Source: JAXHLG01 sp034522495
GTDB lineage: Bacteria > Patescibacteriota > Minisyncoccia > Moranbacterales > DUUL01
Assembly (NCBI GenBank): GCA_034522495.1
Contig: JAXHLG010000002.1
Coordinates: forward strand, 434,001 to 498,000
Direction: 5' to 3'
DNA: 64,000 nucleotides
Made by a program: the position numbers and the translations under genes. Shown here in pieces: positions 8,907-17,793 of this stretch (positions within the stretch are counted from its first letter, which is position 1; the number at the start of each line of letters is the position of its first letter). Under the pieces are notes generated by a model. It saw only the letters and a program-made list of their open reading frames with translations. It was not told the origin of the DNA and did no database searches.

Positions 8907-8958
8907 AGGAATTACACGCTTTGCTCTCGGCATTGCCGGAGAGTAATCGCGTAATTCT
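8907..8958. repeat. Remnant of repeat family A (outer element)
   Basis: The two ends GGAATTACACGC and CGCGTAATTCT are brought together with only a short GCTCTCGGCATTGCCGGAGAG stem between them. The same right end occurs in the copy at 33659-33857. This is an internally deleted copy. Confidence 0.6.
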
Positions 8959-9142
8959 ATTAAAGATTATTTCATTGTTTCATTGCTCCATTGTTTAAAA
9001 TGAAATGACCTGCAATTTTCCACTGGGTCGAAATTGGCAGAAATTTGTAGAAATTGAGAAATTTTTTTCCACCGCATTTGTGAGTCTCAATGGAAGCGGC
9101 TAACACAACGGCCGGTGATTAACGACCAACTTCAAGGCTTCT

Positions 9143-10399
9143 ATGAAAAATATATCAGTTGCCATAAAATTGGCTCTCAAGAATCTGGCCGGAAATAAGG
9201 CGCGGACATTTTTTTCGTTGCTCGGGGTGATAATCGGCGTGATGCTGGTGATTGTTGTTTTGTCTTTGGGGGCGGGAATGAAAGAGTATATAACGAATCA
9301 GCTGGAATCCTTCGGGACGGATATCATCGAAGTAGAGATAAAGACGCCGGGGAAGAGCGCTGTTTCTGCCGGGAATATGGGCGGAATTGCCACGGGTATC
9401 TCTATTACCACTTTCAAGCTGCATGAAGCTGAAAGGATCGCGGGATTGGAGGGCATCGGTCCTTGGTATGCGGGATTGATGCATCAAGATGTGATTAGCT
9501 ACAAGGAGGAGAATCAAAGCGCGATGATTATGGGCGTAACGGCGAGAGTGAAGGAAGTGGATCAAAAGTTTGGAATCGCTGCGGGAGAGATGTTTACCGA
9601 CGAGGACGACAAGAACCTGAAAAATTTTATCATCATGGGAAGCAAAATAGCCAAGGACTTTTTCGGCTCGGAGAAAGAAGCTGTGGGAAAAAGAGTTAAA
9701 ATGGGCAATCAGCGCTTTATGGTCAAGGGAGTTTTGCAAGAGAGAGGCGGCGCCGGTTTTTTTGATTTTGACGAATTGATTTATATGCCGGCTCAAACGC
9801 TGCAGAAGAAAGTTCTGGGAGCGGATCATATTCAGTTTGCCATGTTTAAATATAAGGACGAGGAACAAGAGGATTTGCTGGTGGAGAATATAAATGCCAT
9901 TTTGAAGGAAGAGCATAATATAAATAGCCCGGATGAGCAGGATTTTGCGGTAATTTCTATGTCGGAGGCGGCGGATATTATAGACGATGTCTTTCGAGTG
10001 CTTAATTTTCTGTTGATTGGGCTGACTTCCATTTCTTTGATTGTGGGAGGGGTGGGTATTATGAATGTAATGTATGTGGCCGTTACGGAAAGGACTTTTG
10101 AAATCGGGTTAAGAAAGTCCCTCGGAGCCAAAGAGGGGGATATCTTGAAACAGTTTTTGTTTGAAGCGCTGTTTTTAACTTTGTTCGGTGGTGTTTTGGG
10201 AATTTTAGCCGGTTTTATATTTACCAAGTTAGCTGAGTTAGCGGCTTTGCGGTTTGACTTTTTCCTCACATTTCCCGTAACTCCATTTTCCATATTATTA
10301 GCTCTGGGATTTTCGATTATAGTAGGAGTAGTGTTCGGCTACAAGCCGGCAAAAAAAGCGGCGAAACTTTCTCCCATGGAAGCTATGCGGGATGAATAA
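9143..10399 (+). CDS. ABC transporter permease, MacB/FtsX type
   Basis: 418 residues. One membrane segment near the N-terminus (about 20-44, FFSLLGVIIGVMLVIVVLSL) is followed by a large periplasmic-type MacB_PCD domain (about 50-275) and three C-terminal membrane segments (about 285-310, 335-362, 375-398). This is the MacB/LolC/FtsX topology. The GGVGIMNVM and RKSLGAKEGDILKQFL motifs are typical of MacB C-termini. No ATPase partner is adjacent, so its substrate is unknown. Mechanotransmission or peptide/lipoprotein handling are the family roles. Confidence 0.87.
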   Translation: MKNISVAIKLALKNLAGNKARTFFSLLGVIIGVMLVIVVLSLGAGMKEYITNQLESFGTDIIEVEIKTPGKSAVSAGNMGGIATGISITTFKLHEAERIAGLEGIGPWYAGLMHQDVISYKEENQSAMIMGVTARVKEVDQKFGIAAGEMFTDEDDKNLKNFIIMGSKIAKDFFGSEKEAVGKRVKMGNQRFMVKGVLQERGGAGFFDFDELIYMPAQTLQKKVLGADHIQFAMFKYKDEEQEDLLVENINAILKEEHNINSPDEQDFAVISMSEAADIIDDVFRVLNFLLIGLTSISLIVGGVGIMNVMYVAVTERTFEIGLRKSLGAKEGDILKQFLFEALFLTLFGGVLGILAGFIFTKLAELAALRFDFFLTFPVTPFSILLALGFSIIVGVVFGYKPAKKAAKLSPMEAMRDE

Positions 10400-10523
10400 A
10401 GGAAAAGCAAATTCCAGCCCTAAAAAGCAAAATTCATAATACAGAATTCATAATACAATTTTTGTTGATTTAATTTCATCTTATTGTTATTATGTAAACA
10501 GTATCTAAGAAAGCTTTAAAAAT

Positions 10524-11576
10524 ATGGAAGAGAATCAAGAGCGGAAAAAAAATAGAATATTCACAAAGAAAAGACTAGCCTTGCTTGCATTGGCGGTTTT
10601 GGTTTTATTGGCGGGCTCGGGCATTGCCTTGTATTGCTTTGGCTGTCTTAACTCTTGGATGAGACCGATTGCCGGGACTGTTCCGTATCCGGCGGTTATT
10701 GTTGAAGGTAAAAATGTTATAACCACCAAGGAGCTGATTTCCAATACGGACGCTATGAAGAAATTTTATGAAGAAAATGATTTGTCCGAAGTCGGCATGA
10801 GAGTTGATTTTAGCACTGAAGACGGAAAAATGAGGCTAAGGATAAAAGAGAAAGATGTTTTGAACAAACTAGTGGAAAACGAGTTGATTAAATCAGCCGC
10901 TGAAAAGAGGGGTATTTCGGTCAGCCAAAAAGAGGCCGGCGAGGAAATAGCTTCCAAGGCAAAAAAATCCGGCAATCTGAATAATTTAGCAGCCAATTTG
11001 CGGAGATTGTACGGGTGGGAGCTGGAAGATTTTCAAGACAAGGTGGTTATTCCCCAGATGTACATGGAAAAGATGATGCGGCGCCACCGGGAAGAAATTG
11101 CCGGCAAGAATAAATTGAAAAAAATCAACGAAGCGAAGAAACTGTTGGATGAAGATGGAGATTTTTCCGAAATCGCGAAAAAATATTCCGAAGGAGAGGC
11201 GGCTGAACAGGGGGGCAATCTCGGATGGCTCAAAGAAAAGCATATGGCGCCGGCTGTGGCGGAGAAGATTGCCGGCATGGAAAAAGAGACTTATTCTGAT
11301 ATCATAAAAAGCTCGCTTGGCAATCATATTGTTTATTTGGAAGACACTCGGGAAAAAAATGGAGAAAAGGAAGTTAAGATAAAACAAGTTTTCACCCGGG
11401 AAGGAAATTTTTTGTCATGGCTGAACGAGCTAAAGGCAAGCTCTTCCGTAAGAGTTCTATTGCATGAATATAAGTGGGACAAGGAAGAGGCGAAAATCAA
11501 GTTTAGCGATCCTGGACTTGAAAAAAAAGAAGAGCAAATACGTATGAAGTCTGAGGGCGATCCCAGCGTGAATTAA
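10524..11576 (+). CDS. Membrane-anchored parvulin-type peptidyl-prolyl isomerase (PrsA/SurA-like)
   Basis: 350 residues: basic start, one membrane segment (about 16-40), a SurA-like N-terminal helical domain (about 75-190) and a parvulin domain (about 200-290) with FSEIAKKYSEG and GGNLGWL, the PpiC signature. A charged tail follows. It would help exported proteins fold outside the membrane. The gene sits between a MacB-type permease and an HtrA protease, fitting an envelope protein-quality group. Confidence 0.88.
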   Translation: MEENQERKKNRIFTKKRLALLALAVLVLLAGSGIALYCFGCLNSWMRPIAGTVPYPAVIVEGKNVITTKELISNTDAMKKFYEENDLSEVGMRVDFSTEDGKMRLRIKEKDVLNKLVENELIKSAAEKRGISVSQKEAGEEIASKAKKSGNLNNLAANLRRLYGWELEDFQDKVVIPQMYMEKMMRRHREEIAGKNKLKKINEAKKLLDEDGDFSEIAKKYSEGEAAEQGGNLGWLKEKHMAPAVAEKIAGMEKETYSDIIKSSLGNHIVYLEDTREKNGEKEVKIKQVFTREGNFLSWLNELKASSSVRVLLHEYKWDKEEAKIKFSDPGLEKKEEQIRMKSEGDPSVN

Positions 11577-11578
11577 TC

Positions 11579-11605
11579 GTATGGGATTTTTAAAAAATCC
11601 CATAC
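11579..11605. terminator. Perfect hairpin between ppiC and ferredoxin
   Basis: GTATGGGATTTTT and AAAAATCCCATAC pair almost end to end. No long T run follows, so termination is uncertain. The sequence resembles the GTATAGGA...TCCTATAC hairpin that starts repeat family E, so it may be a fragment of that family. Confidence 0.55.
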
Positions 11606-11630
11606 TCCACTAAAAATTAATGATAAGACA

Positions 11631-11828
11631 ATGAATATCAGCATAGATGAAGATAAATGTATCGGATGCGGTGTTTGCCAGTCTCTTTGCCCGGAATGTT
11701 TTGAATTGAAAGGCAATACAGCACAGGTGATTAAAGAAGAATGCGAAGAATGCGCCGTGGAGGATGTAGCGAAAAGCTGCCCCACGGAAGCGATTGTTGT
11801 TTCCCGCGGACAAGAGAAGGAGGATTAA
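11631..11828 (+). CDS. Small 4Fe-4S ferredoxin
   Basis: 65 residues. CIGCGVCQSLCPECF supplies Cys residues of a 4Fe-4S cluster and a later CP pair (SCPTEAI) completes it; the second cluster motif is degenerate (CEECAVEDVAKSC), so one cluster is expected. This is the single-cluster Fer4 type used as a cytoplasmic electron carrier. It is 17 bases before the HtrA gene and probably shares its transcript. Confidence 0.9.
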   Translation: MNISIDEDKCIGCGVCQSLCPECFELKGNTAQVIKEECEECAVEDVAKSCPTEAIVVSRGQEKED

Positions 11829-11845
11829 TATTAACCTTTAAATAT

Positions 11846-13165
11846 ATGAATAACAATTCAAGCCGGGAAAAAATGGACAAAGAACAGAGCCAAAATAGCG
11901 TCAAAGGAGAATTAAATCCGCAAGGATTTAAAAAAATTTTTGTTCTGTCTGTAGTTTTTGTAGTTTTATTGAGTGCCATTTTTGGCGGTATAGCCGGATT
12001 TTTGGCCGGCGGAAGCCTGGGCGGAGAGATAGATGAATATTTCAGCCAAAACGGCCGGAAAATTCAAGAAAACCAGGAACAGCCGGACCCGGAACAGAAA
12101 GCCCAACTATCTTTGAGGGAAGAAGATTCGGCGGTGGTTGATGCCGTCAAACAAGCTTCGCCTGCGGTGGTAAGCATAATTGTTACCAAGGATGTTCCGA
12201 AGCTTGATGATTTTTTCAACGACCCTTTTTCCAACGATCCCTTTTTTAACCCCTTCGGTTCAAGGCAGGAGAGGCAGCAACCGGAGACCGAAAGGCGGGA
12301 AATCGGCGGCGGAACAGGTTTCATTATTGACAAAAACGGACATATTCTGACCAATCGACACGTGGTAAGCGATGAACAGGCCGACTATACGGTTATGACC
12401 AATGATGGGGAAGAGCTGAAGGCGGAAGTTTTAGCCCGGGATCAGTTTCTGGACATGGCGTTCTTGAAAGTAGAAGCAAAGGAAGATTTGCCAACAATCG
12501 AAATGGGAGATTCGGATAAGCTGGAAATCGGCCAAACGGTCATCGCTATCGGAAACTCGCTGGGAGAATTTAGAAACACCGTATCCAAGGGGATTGTTTC
12601 CGGTCTGAAAAGAAATATCGAAGCCGGAAATCAACTTGGCAGAACAGAAGCGCTTGAAGAGGTGATTCAAACAGATGCGGCTATTAATCCGGGAAATTCC
12701 GGAGGGCCTTTGCTGGACTTGAGCGGTCAAGCGGTGGGCGTAAATGTAGCTATGGCTCAGGGGGCAGAGAATATCGGTTTTTCCATTCCCATCAATCAAG
12801 TGAAAGATATATACCAAAGCGTGAAAGAAGAAGGCAGAATCATAAGGCCGTATTTGGGTGTTAGATACGTGTTGATCAATGAAAAAATTCAGGAGGCCAA
12901 TAACTTGCCCGTAGATCACGGAGCGCTGGTAATCAGAGGCGAGCAAGTGGGCCAGCTGGCCGTGGTTCCGGGGAGCCCGGCCGACAAAGCCGGTATCGAG
13001 GAGAATAACATAATTCTTGAAGTGGACGGCCGGAAGATCACAGAGAAAAACGGACTGGCGGACATTATCAGGAAAAAAGATGTAGGGGATAAAGTTAAGC
13101 TAAAAGTTTGGCAAAAAGGAGAAACGCAAGAAATGGAAGCGACACTGGAAGAGTCAAATTTGTGA
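11846..13165 (+). CDS. HtrA/DegP-type serine protease with PDZ domain
   Basis: 439 residues from the ATG at 11846; a longer frame upstream overlaps the ferredoxin and is not credible. One membrane segment (about 30-52) anchors a trypsin-like domain with the full triad: His in TNRHVV, Asp in DQFLDMAFLKV and Ser in NPGNSGGPL. One PDZ domain follows (about 350-435). It degrades or refolds damaged exported proteins. A Phe/Asn/Pro-rich linker lies before the protease domain. Confidence 0.92.
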   Translation: MNNNSSREKMDKEQSQNSVKGELNPQGFKKIFVLSVVFVVLLSAIFGGIAGFLAGGSLGGEIDEYFSQNGRKIQENQEQPDPEQKAQLSLREEDSAVVDAVKQASPAVVSIIVTKDVPKLDDFFNDPFSNDPFFNPFGSRQERQQPETERREIGGGTGFIIDKNGHILTNRHVVSDEQADYTVMTNDGEELKAEVLARDQFLDMAFLKVEAKEDLPTIEMGDSDKLEIGQTVIAIGNSLGEFRNTVSKGIVSGLKRNIEAGNQLGRTEALEEVIQTDAAINPGNSGGPLLDLSGQAVGVNVAMAQGAENIGFSIPINQVKDIYQSVKEEGRIIRPYLGVRYVLINEKIQEANNLPVDHGALVIRGEQVGQLAVVPGSPADKAGIEENNIILEVDGRKITEKNGLADIIRKKDVGDKVKLKVWQKGETQEMEATLEESNL

Positions 13166-13380
13166 TAAACATTATTTCGTATTTATCAGGGTTTTTGTTG
13201 TTTCCTGGTTCAGGAGAGTGGAATTGGTTAATTTTATATCCTAAAGCCCAAACGGTAAATCCTAAATAAATTCAAAATAGAAAAATCAAATAAGAAAACA
13301 CGATTTGTCATTTGAAATAGAGGATTTGATATAGTTTAGGATTTAGTGCTTTGAATTTAGTGTTTTGATCTAATTAGCAC
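13166..13380. other. AT-rich non-coding gap before a repeat
   Basis: I see no gene, clear hairpin or promoter in these 215 bases; they are AT-rich and contain short TTTAGTG-like repeats (13340-13365). The following bases to 13782 belong to the nested repeat. Confidence 0.5.
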
Positions 13381-13757
13381 AGGAATTACGCGATTGCGCT
13401 TCTATGGCACCGAGAGCAAAGCAAGGCTTGGTTTTATGCGCACATTCCTTTTCGTCTTATGAAGATACACTTGAAAGAAAAACAATTTGCTTCTAAAGGG
13501 ACTGTTTCCAAACACCATTTCGTTACGAAATTTCTAATTTTTTAGATAAATTTTTCAAACAATTTTTGAAGCTTTAGCAGAGTTAAGGCAAAAAAATTTT
13601 TGGAAAATTTAGCAAAAAAGGTGGAATTGCAGTAGGAATGGTGTTTGGAAACAGTCCCCTAGAATCTTTTTTCGAACGAATGCAAAAACCAAGCCTTGCT
13701 TTGCTCTCTTTAATATAAATAATTTGGCAAACAAGAAGCTTAACCGCATAATTACTA
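13381..13757 (+). repeat. Repeat family A, outer MITE-like element interrupted by an inner element
   Basis: The ends AGGAATTACGCG and CGCATAATTACT form terminal inverted repeats. Just inside lie long inverted arms GCAAAGCAAGGCTTGGTTTT and AAAACCAAGCCTTGCTTTGC. The uninterrupted form is at 32665-32875; here a second element (13498-13658) splits it. It carries no protein gene. Confidence 0.85.
13498..13658 (+). mobile_element. Repeat family A-inner, 161-bp MITE with 5-bp target duplication
   Basis: Terminal inverted repeats GGGACTGTTTCCAAACACCA / TGGTGTTTGGAAACAGTCCC. It is flanked by CTAAA (13493-13497) and CTAGA (13659-13663). The empty site at 32665-32875 reads TTCTAAAATCTTTT, exactly one copy of that pentamer, so the insertion and its 5-bp duplication can be read directly. 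Confidence 0.85.
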
Positions 13758-13831
13758 TAGCATTTAATTTGGAAAACAGTCCTTATAAAATTAATGAGCT
13801 TAAAAAACTTCAATAAGTATTATTTATTATC

Positions 13832-16477
13832 ATGGATTTTCAAAAATTTACTTACAAATCTCAAGAAGCGGTCAAAAACGCCCAAGGTATTGCCACCGAA
13901 AACAGCCAGCAGCAAGTGGATGTCTGGCATCTGGCTTACGCGCTTGCCGCCCAAGAAGAGTCTATTGTTCCGGACATAATGAAGCAATTGAGTGTTTCTG
14001 CGGAGGAGCTGAAGAACAAGCTGAGGGAAGGGATAAACAAAATGCCGAAAGTTCAGCAGCCCGGAGGCGGAGCCGGGAATATATATGCTACCAGAGACTT
14101 GGCCGGGGTTTTGTCCCAAGCGGAAAAAGAAGCGGGAAATATGAAGGATGAGTATGTTTCTACTGAGCATCTTCTGCTGGCTGTCTTAAGGTCGGGCCAC
14201 GAGGCGGCGAAGGTTTTGTCCGAAGCCGGAGCTTCCGAGGAAAAAGTTTTGAATGTGCTGAAAGATGTCAGAGGGTCTCAATCGGTGGACAGTCCCGAGC
14301 CGGAAGGAAAATACAAAACTTTGGAAAAATATACTTTGAATCTCACCCAAAGAGCTAAAGAGGGCAAGATGGATCCCATCATCGGCCGGGACAACGAAAT
14401 CCGCAGGGTTATTCAAGTGCTCTCCAGGAGAACCAAAAACAATCCGGTGCTGCTGGGAGAGCCGGGTACCGGAAAAACAGCTATAGCGGAAGGACTGGCC
14501 CAAAGGATTGTTAGCGGGGACGTGCCGGAGACGCTAAAAAACAGAGAATTGATTTCCTTGGATATGGGCTCTCTGCTGGCCGGCACCAAGTTCCGGGGTG
14601 AATTTGAAGAGCGGTTGAGGGCAATAGTAAAAGAAATCGAAAGCTCTGACGGCAAATACGTTACCTTTATCGACGAATTGCACACTTTGGCCGGAGCCGG
14701 AGCCACCGAAGGAGCCATGGACGCCTCCAATATGCTTAAGCCCGCCTTGGCCAGGGGAACGCTGAGGATGATCGGCGCCACCACCTTGCAGGAATATCAA
14801 AAATATATCGAAAAAGACGCCGCCCTGGAGAGAAGATTTCAGCCGGTGCAGGTGCAGGAACCGTCTGAGGAAGACGCGGTCGCCATTTTAAGGGGAGTGA
14901 AAGAAAAATACGAATTGCATCACGGAGTCAAGATAACCGACGAGGCTATTATGGAAGCGGTTAACTTGTCCAACCGGTACATAACGGACAGATTTCTTCC
15001 CGACAAAGCCATTGATTTAGTGGATGAAGCGGCTTCCACCCTGAGGATGGAAATTGAGTCTATGCCGACTGAAATTGATAAAATGGAAAGAGAGAAGAGA
15101 AAGCTGGAAATTGAAGAGAAGGCTCTCAAAAAAGAAAAAGATGGAAAAAACAAGCAAAAGCTGGATGAAATTAAAAAACAAAAGGCTGAAATTGAGGAAA
15201 AATTGAAAAAGAGCAGGCTGCAATGGAGAAAGGAGAAAGAACTGATTACCAAGATAAGAGACTATAAAAAGGAAATTGACGATTTGCGCGGCCAAGCGGA
15301 GCAAAAAGAGCGCGACGGCCAGCTGGACAAAGTGGCCGAGATTAGATATGGAAAAATACCCGAATTAAAAAAATCCATCAAAGAGGAAGAAAAAAAGTTA
15401 AATCAAATTCAAGGGGATGATCCAGTTTTGAAGGAAGAAGTTACCAAGGAGGATATTGCCAGGGTGGTCGCGGGATGGACGGGCATTGCCGTTTCCAGAA
15501 TCGTGGAAGAAGAGGCGGAAAAACTAACTCGCATGGAAGAGGAGTTGGCCGGCAGAGTGATTGGCCAAAAGGAGGCCATTGAAGCGGTTTCCAACGCGGT
15601 TCGCCGCTCCAGGGCCGGCATTTCCGAAGAGAGCCGCCCCATCGGGTCGTTTATGTTTCTCGGACCGACGGGAGTGGGTAAAACGGAACTAGCCAAAGCG
15701 TTGGCGGAATTTTTGTTTAATGAAGAGGAAGCGATGGTAAGACTGGATATGAGTGAATTTATGGAATCCCATAGCATATCCAAAATTATAGGATCTCCTC
15801 CCGGTTATGTAGGATATGAAGAGGGCGGCCAATTAACCGAGAAAATAAGAAGGCGGCCGTACAGCGTTATTTTGTTTGACGAAATCGAAAAAGCGCATCC
15901 GGATATTTTCAACACTCTTTTGCAAGTGTTGGATGACGGGAGACTGACTGACGCCAAAGGCAGGACAGTTAATTTTAAAAACGCGGTCATCATTTTGACT
16001 TCCAACGTGGGCAGCGAAATTATAAACGAAATGCAGAGCATCGGGTTTGAAAATCAGGAAAACAAAACCGGCAATAAATTTGATGAAAAAGAGATGCAGA
16101 GAAAAGTAATGAACGAGATAAGAACCAGGTTCCGTCCGGAGTTTTTAAACCGCTTGGACGATATAATAATTTTTCACCCGCTTAGAGAATCCCAAATAAA
16201 AAAGATTATCGAGCTTCAAATCAAAGAAGTGAATCAAAGAATGAAAGAAAAAAACATCGAGTTGGCGTTGACTGACAAGGCCAAGAATTTCTTAATGAAA
16301 AAAGGCTTTGATCCGGTTTACGGAGCCCGTCCGCTGAAAAGAGTAATTCAAAAAAGCATTTTGAACGAACTGGCGATGAAGGTAATTCAAAATGAAGTCC
16401 GGGAAGGAGAAATTGAAGTGGATTTAAGCGGCCAGAAATTAGTTTTTAACAGTAAAAAGAATGCTTCAAGCAAATAA
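13832..16477 (+). CDS. clpB: ATP-dependent disaggregase ClpB
   Basis: 881 residues: Clp N-domain (1-145), first AAA+ module with GEPGTGKT (about 209), a long charged coiled-coil middle domain (about 405-545) and second AAA+ module with GPTGVGKT (about 611). The full-length middle domain marks ClpB rather than ClpC/ClpA. I see no ClpP-binding tripeptide loop that I could defend. It extracts and refolds aggregated proteins with the DnaK system in the cytoplasm. Its last 17 bases overlap the sufC-like gene, so the two are coupled. Confidence 0.92.
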   Translation: MDFQKFTYKSQEAVKNAQGIATENSQQQVDVWHLAYALAAQEESIVPDIMKQLSVSAEELKNKLREGINKMPKVQQPGGGAGNIYATRDLAGVLSQAEKEAGNMKDEYVSTEHLLLAVLRSGHEAAKVLSEAGASEEKVLNVLKDVRGSQSVDSPEPEGKYKTLEKYTLNLTQRAKEGKMDPIIGRDNEIRRVIQVLSRRTKNNPVLLGEPGTGKTAIAEGLAQRIVSGDVPETLKNRELISLDMGSLLAGTKFRGEFEERLRAIVKEIESSDGKYVTFIDELHTLAGAGATEGAMDASNMLKPALARGTLRMIGATTLQEYQKYIEKDAALERRFQPVQVQEPSEEDAVAILRGVKEKYELHHGVKITDEAIMEAVNLSNRYITDRFLPDKAIDLVDEAASTLRMEIESMPTEIDKMEREKRKLEIEEKALKKEKDGKNKQKLDEIKKQKAEIEEKLKKSRLQWRKEKELITKIRDYKKEIDDLRGQAEQKERDGQLDKVAEIRYGKIPELKKSIKEEEKKLNQIQGDDPVLKEEVTKEDIARVVAGWTGIAVSRIVEEEAEKLTRMEEELAGRVIGQKEAIEAVSNAVRRSRAGISEESRPIGSFMFLGPTGVGKTELAKALAEFLFNEEEAMVRLDMSEFMESHSISKIIGSPPGYVGYEEGGQLTEKIRRRPYSVILFDEIEKAHPDIFNTLLQVLDDGRLTDAKGRTVNFKNAVIILTSNVGSEIINEMQSIGFENQENKTGNKFDEKEMQRKVMNEIRTRFRPEFLNRLDDIIIFHPLRESQIKKIIELQIKEVNQRMKEKNIELALTDKAKNFLMKKGFDPVYGARPLKRVIQKSILNELAMKVIQNEVREGEIEVDLSGQKLVFNSKKNASSK

Positions 16478-17207
16478 TTTGACTATCTCGTCAAAAAACG
16501 GCGAGGCCAGGCTTTTGAAGGAAGTTAACCTGGAAGTAAAAGAGAAGGAAATCCATTGTCTTTTGGGAAGGAACGGCAGCGGAAAAACTACTTTGGCATA
16601 CGCTATTTTAGGCTTGGGCGACTATAAAAAAGAGGGAGGCCAAATATTTTTTTATGGCGAGGATATTTCCGATTTGCCTACTTTTGAGCGGGCAAGGAAA
16701 GGGATAACGCTTGCTTTCCAGGAGCCGGCCAGATTTGACGGCCTCTCGGTGGAAGAGTTTATTAAGGCGGGGAATCCGTCTATTAAAGAAGAGGAGCTGG
16801 AAGAAATCATCAACACAGTTGGAATTAATAAGGAGATATTATCCAGAAATATAGATGAAAAACTAAGCGGCGGGGAGAGGAAGAGGATAGAATTGGCTTC
16901 TGTAGTTGCTATGCGGCCGAAGCTGATGATTTTGGATGAGCCGGATGCGTCTCTGGATATTATTGTTTACAATGAATTATATGATATACTTTTAAATATA
17001 AAAGAAAAATTTCACAGCTCGATATTGTTGATAACTCATCGGGAAGAAGCTGGTATGATAGCCGACAAAGCAACGCTTATAGAGAAAGGCGAACAAGTCG
17101 CCGCCGGTACGTTTAGGCATGTGATGAGGAAGTATTGCGACTTGACCGGGAGGCGGGACAGATGCATGGCCGGGCGGAAAGCGGGGTATAAAGGCAAAAA
17201 ATCCTAA
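16461..17207 (+). CDS. sufC: SufC-like Fe-S assembly ABC ATPase
   Basis: 248 residues. Walker A GRNGSGKTT, signature LSGGERKR, Walker B LMILDEPDASLD and H-loop THREE. The FQEPARFDG segment and the GITLAFQ stretch fit SufC better than transport ATPases. SufC drives Fe-S cluster assembly with SufB and SufD, but neither is in this window. The tail (about 225-248) is basic and unlike SufC. The start overlaps clpB by 17 bases; coupling with a chaperone gene is unusual. Confidence 0.75.
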   Translation: MLQANNLTISSKNGEARLLKEVNLEVKEKEIHCLLGRNGSGKTTLAYAILGLGDYKKEGGQIFFYGEDISDLPTFERARKGITLAFQEPARFDGLSVEEFIKAGNPSIKEEELEEIINTVGINKEILSRNIDEKLSGGERKRIELASVVAMRPKLMILDEPDASLDIIVYNELYDILLNIKEKFHSSILLITHREEAGMIADKATLIEKGEQVAAGTFRHVMRKYCDLTGRRDRCMAGRKAGYKGKKS

Positions 17208-17506
17208 ATCATAAATCTGAAAGTTCGAACAAGCTTGACCGCGGAATCTCAAAGACTTTTAAAATTAACAGTATCGCGCTGGGGCGGGTCTCCGGCCCGG
17301 CCCGCTGTTTAAAGTTCAACGGAAGCGAATCAAGATTAAATCTTTGGAAATCCAAAGGTTGAACCTTGGGGTTATAAGCATAATACTTGCTTCGTGATAT
17401 GCGGCCCTAAACACTGGGGGCCCACCCTTTTCCCTCAATAAGAGCGCGCAGGGTCAATTTCAATGGAATTATTATAATTTTGTGATATAATTAGGGCAGC
17501 TGTCTT
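17208..17506. other. Non-coding gap with small inverted repeats
   Basis: No gene seen. It contains a GC-rich stretch GGGTCTCCGGCCCGGCCCGC (17286-17305) and an inverted pair GTTCAAC / GTTGAAC (17312-17366) enclosing CTTTGG...CCAAAG. The function is unknown. Confidence 0.5.
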
Positions 17507-17640
17507 GAAACCACTAAAGAATGTCATTCTGAACTTGTTTGTCCGTCTCTGCCTGGATTCAGAATCTATAAATTTGCAAAAATGGCTTGTTCAGGAGATC
17601 CTGATTTTCATCAGGATGACAAAATCTTAAAATAATTCAT
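17507..17640 (+). repeat. Repeat family C copy 1, right end truncated
   Basis: It begins GAAACCACTAAAGAATGTCA and contains the conserved CTGATTTTCATCAGGATGAC core. The right end stops at AATTCAT, where a family E element starts. Full copies end CATTCTTCAGTGATTTT, so the E element appears to have replaced the end. Confidence 0.8.
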
Positions 17641-17735
17641 TGTATAGGAATTTCAAAAAATCCTATACTCCGCTGATTTTACGCGGATTACAACGCAGAT
17701 TTATGCGGGATGCTAAATGTGCGAAGCTTAATTTA
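17639..17735 (+). repeat. Repeat family E copy 1
   Basis: About 97 bp starting with a GTATAGGA...TCCTATAC hairpin, followed by CGCTGATTTTACGCGGATTA and ending GAAGCTTAATTTA. A near-identical copy is at 35836-35932. Confidence 0.8.
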
Positions 17736-17793
17736 TTATCCGGCGGTTTCTGCCTTATTGTTGAAATAAAAAAAGTAAAAAAGCAAAAATAAA

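Noticed and set aside
9155..9916. 253-residue reverse-strand frame
   Set aside because: Antisense to the MacB-type permease; its His- and Ser-rich composition is that of a shadow frame.
11741..11845. Longer start for the HtrA protease
   Set aside because: It overlaps the ferredoxin frame and adds an Arg/Cys-rich head before the natural N-terminus with membrane segment.
13498..13658. parS-like palindrome near GTTTCCAAAC
   Set aside because: It lacks the CACGTG centre of parS and is the end of a mobile repeat.
13583..13813. Conserved-looking reverse-strand peptide (KLLVCQIIYIKESKARLGFC) repeated at 29136 and 32686
   Set aside because: It is the translation of repeat family A, which has frame breaks in its copies and no start signal.
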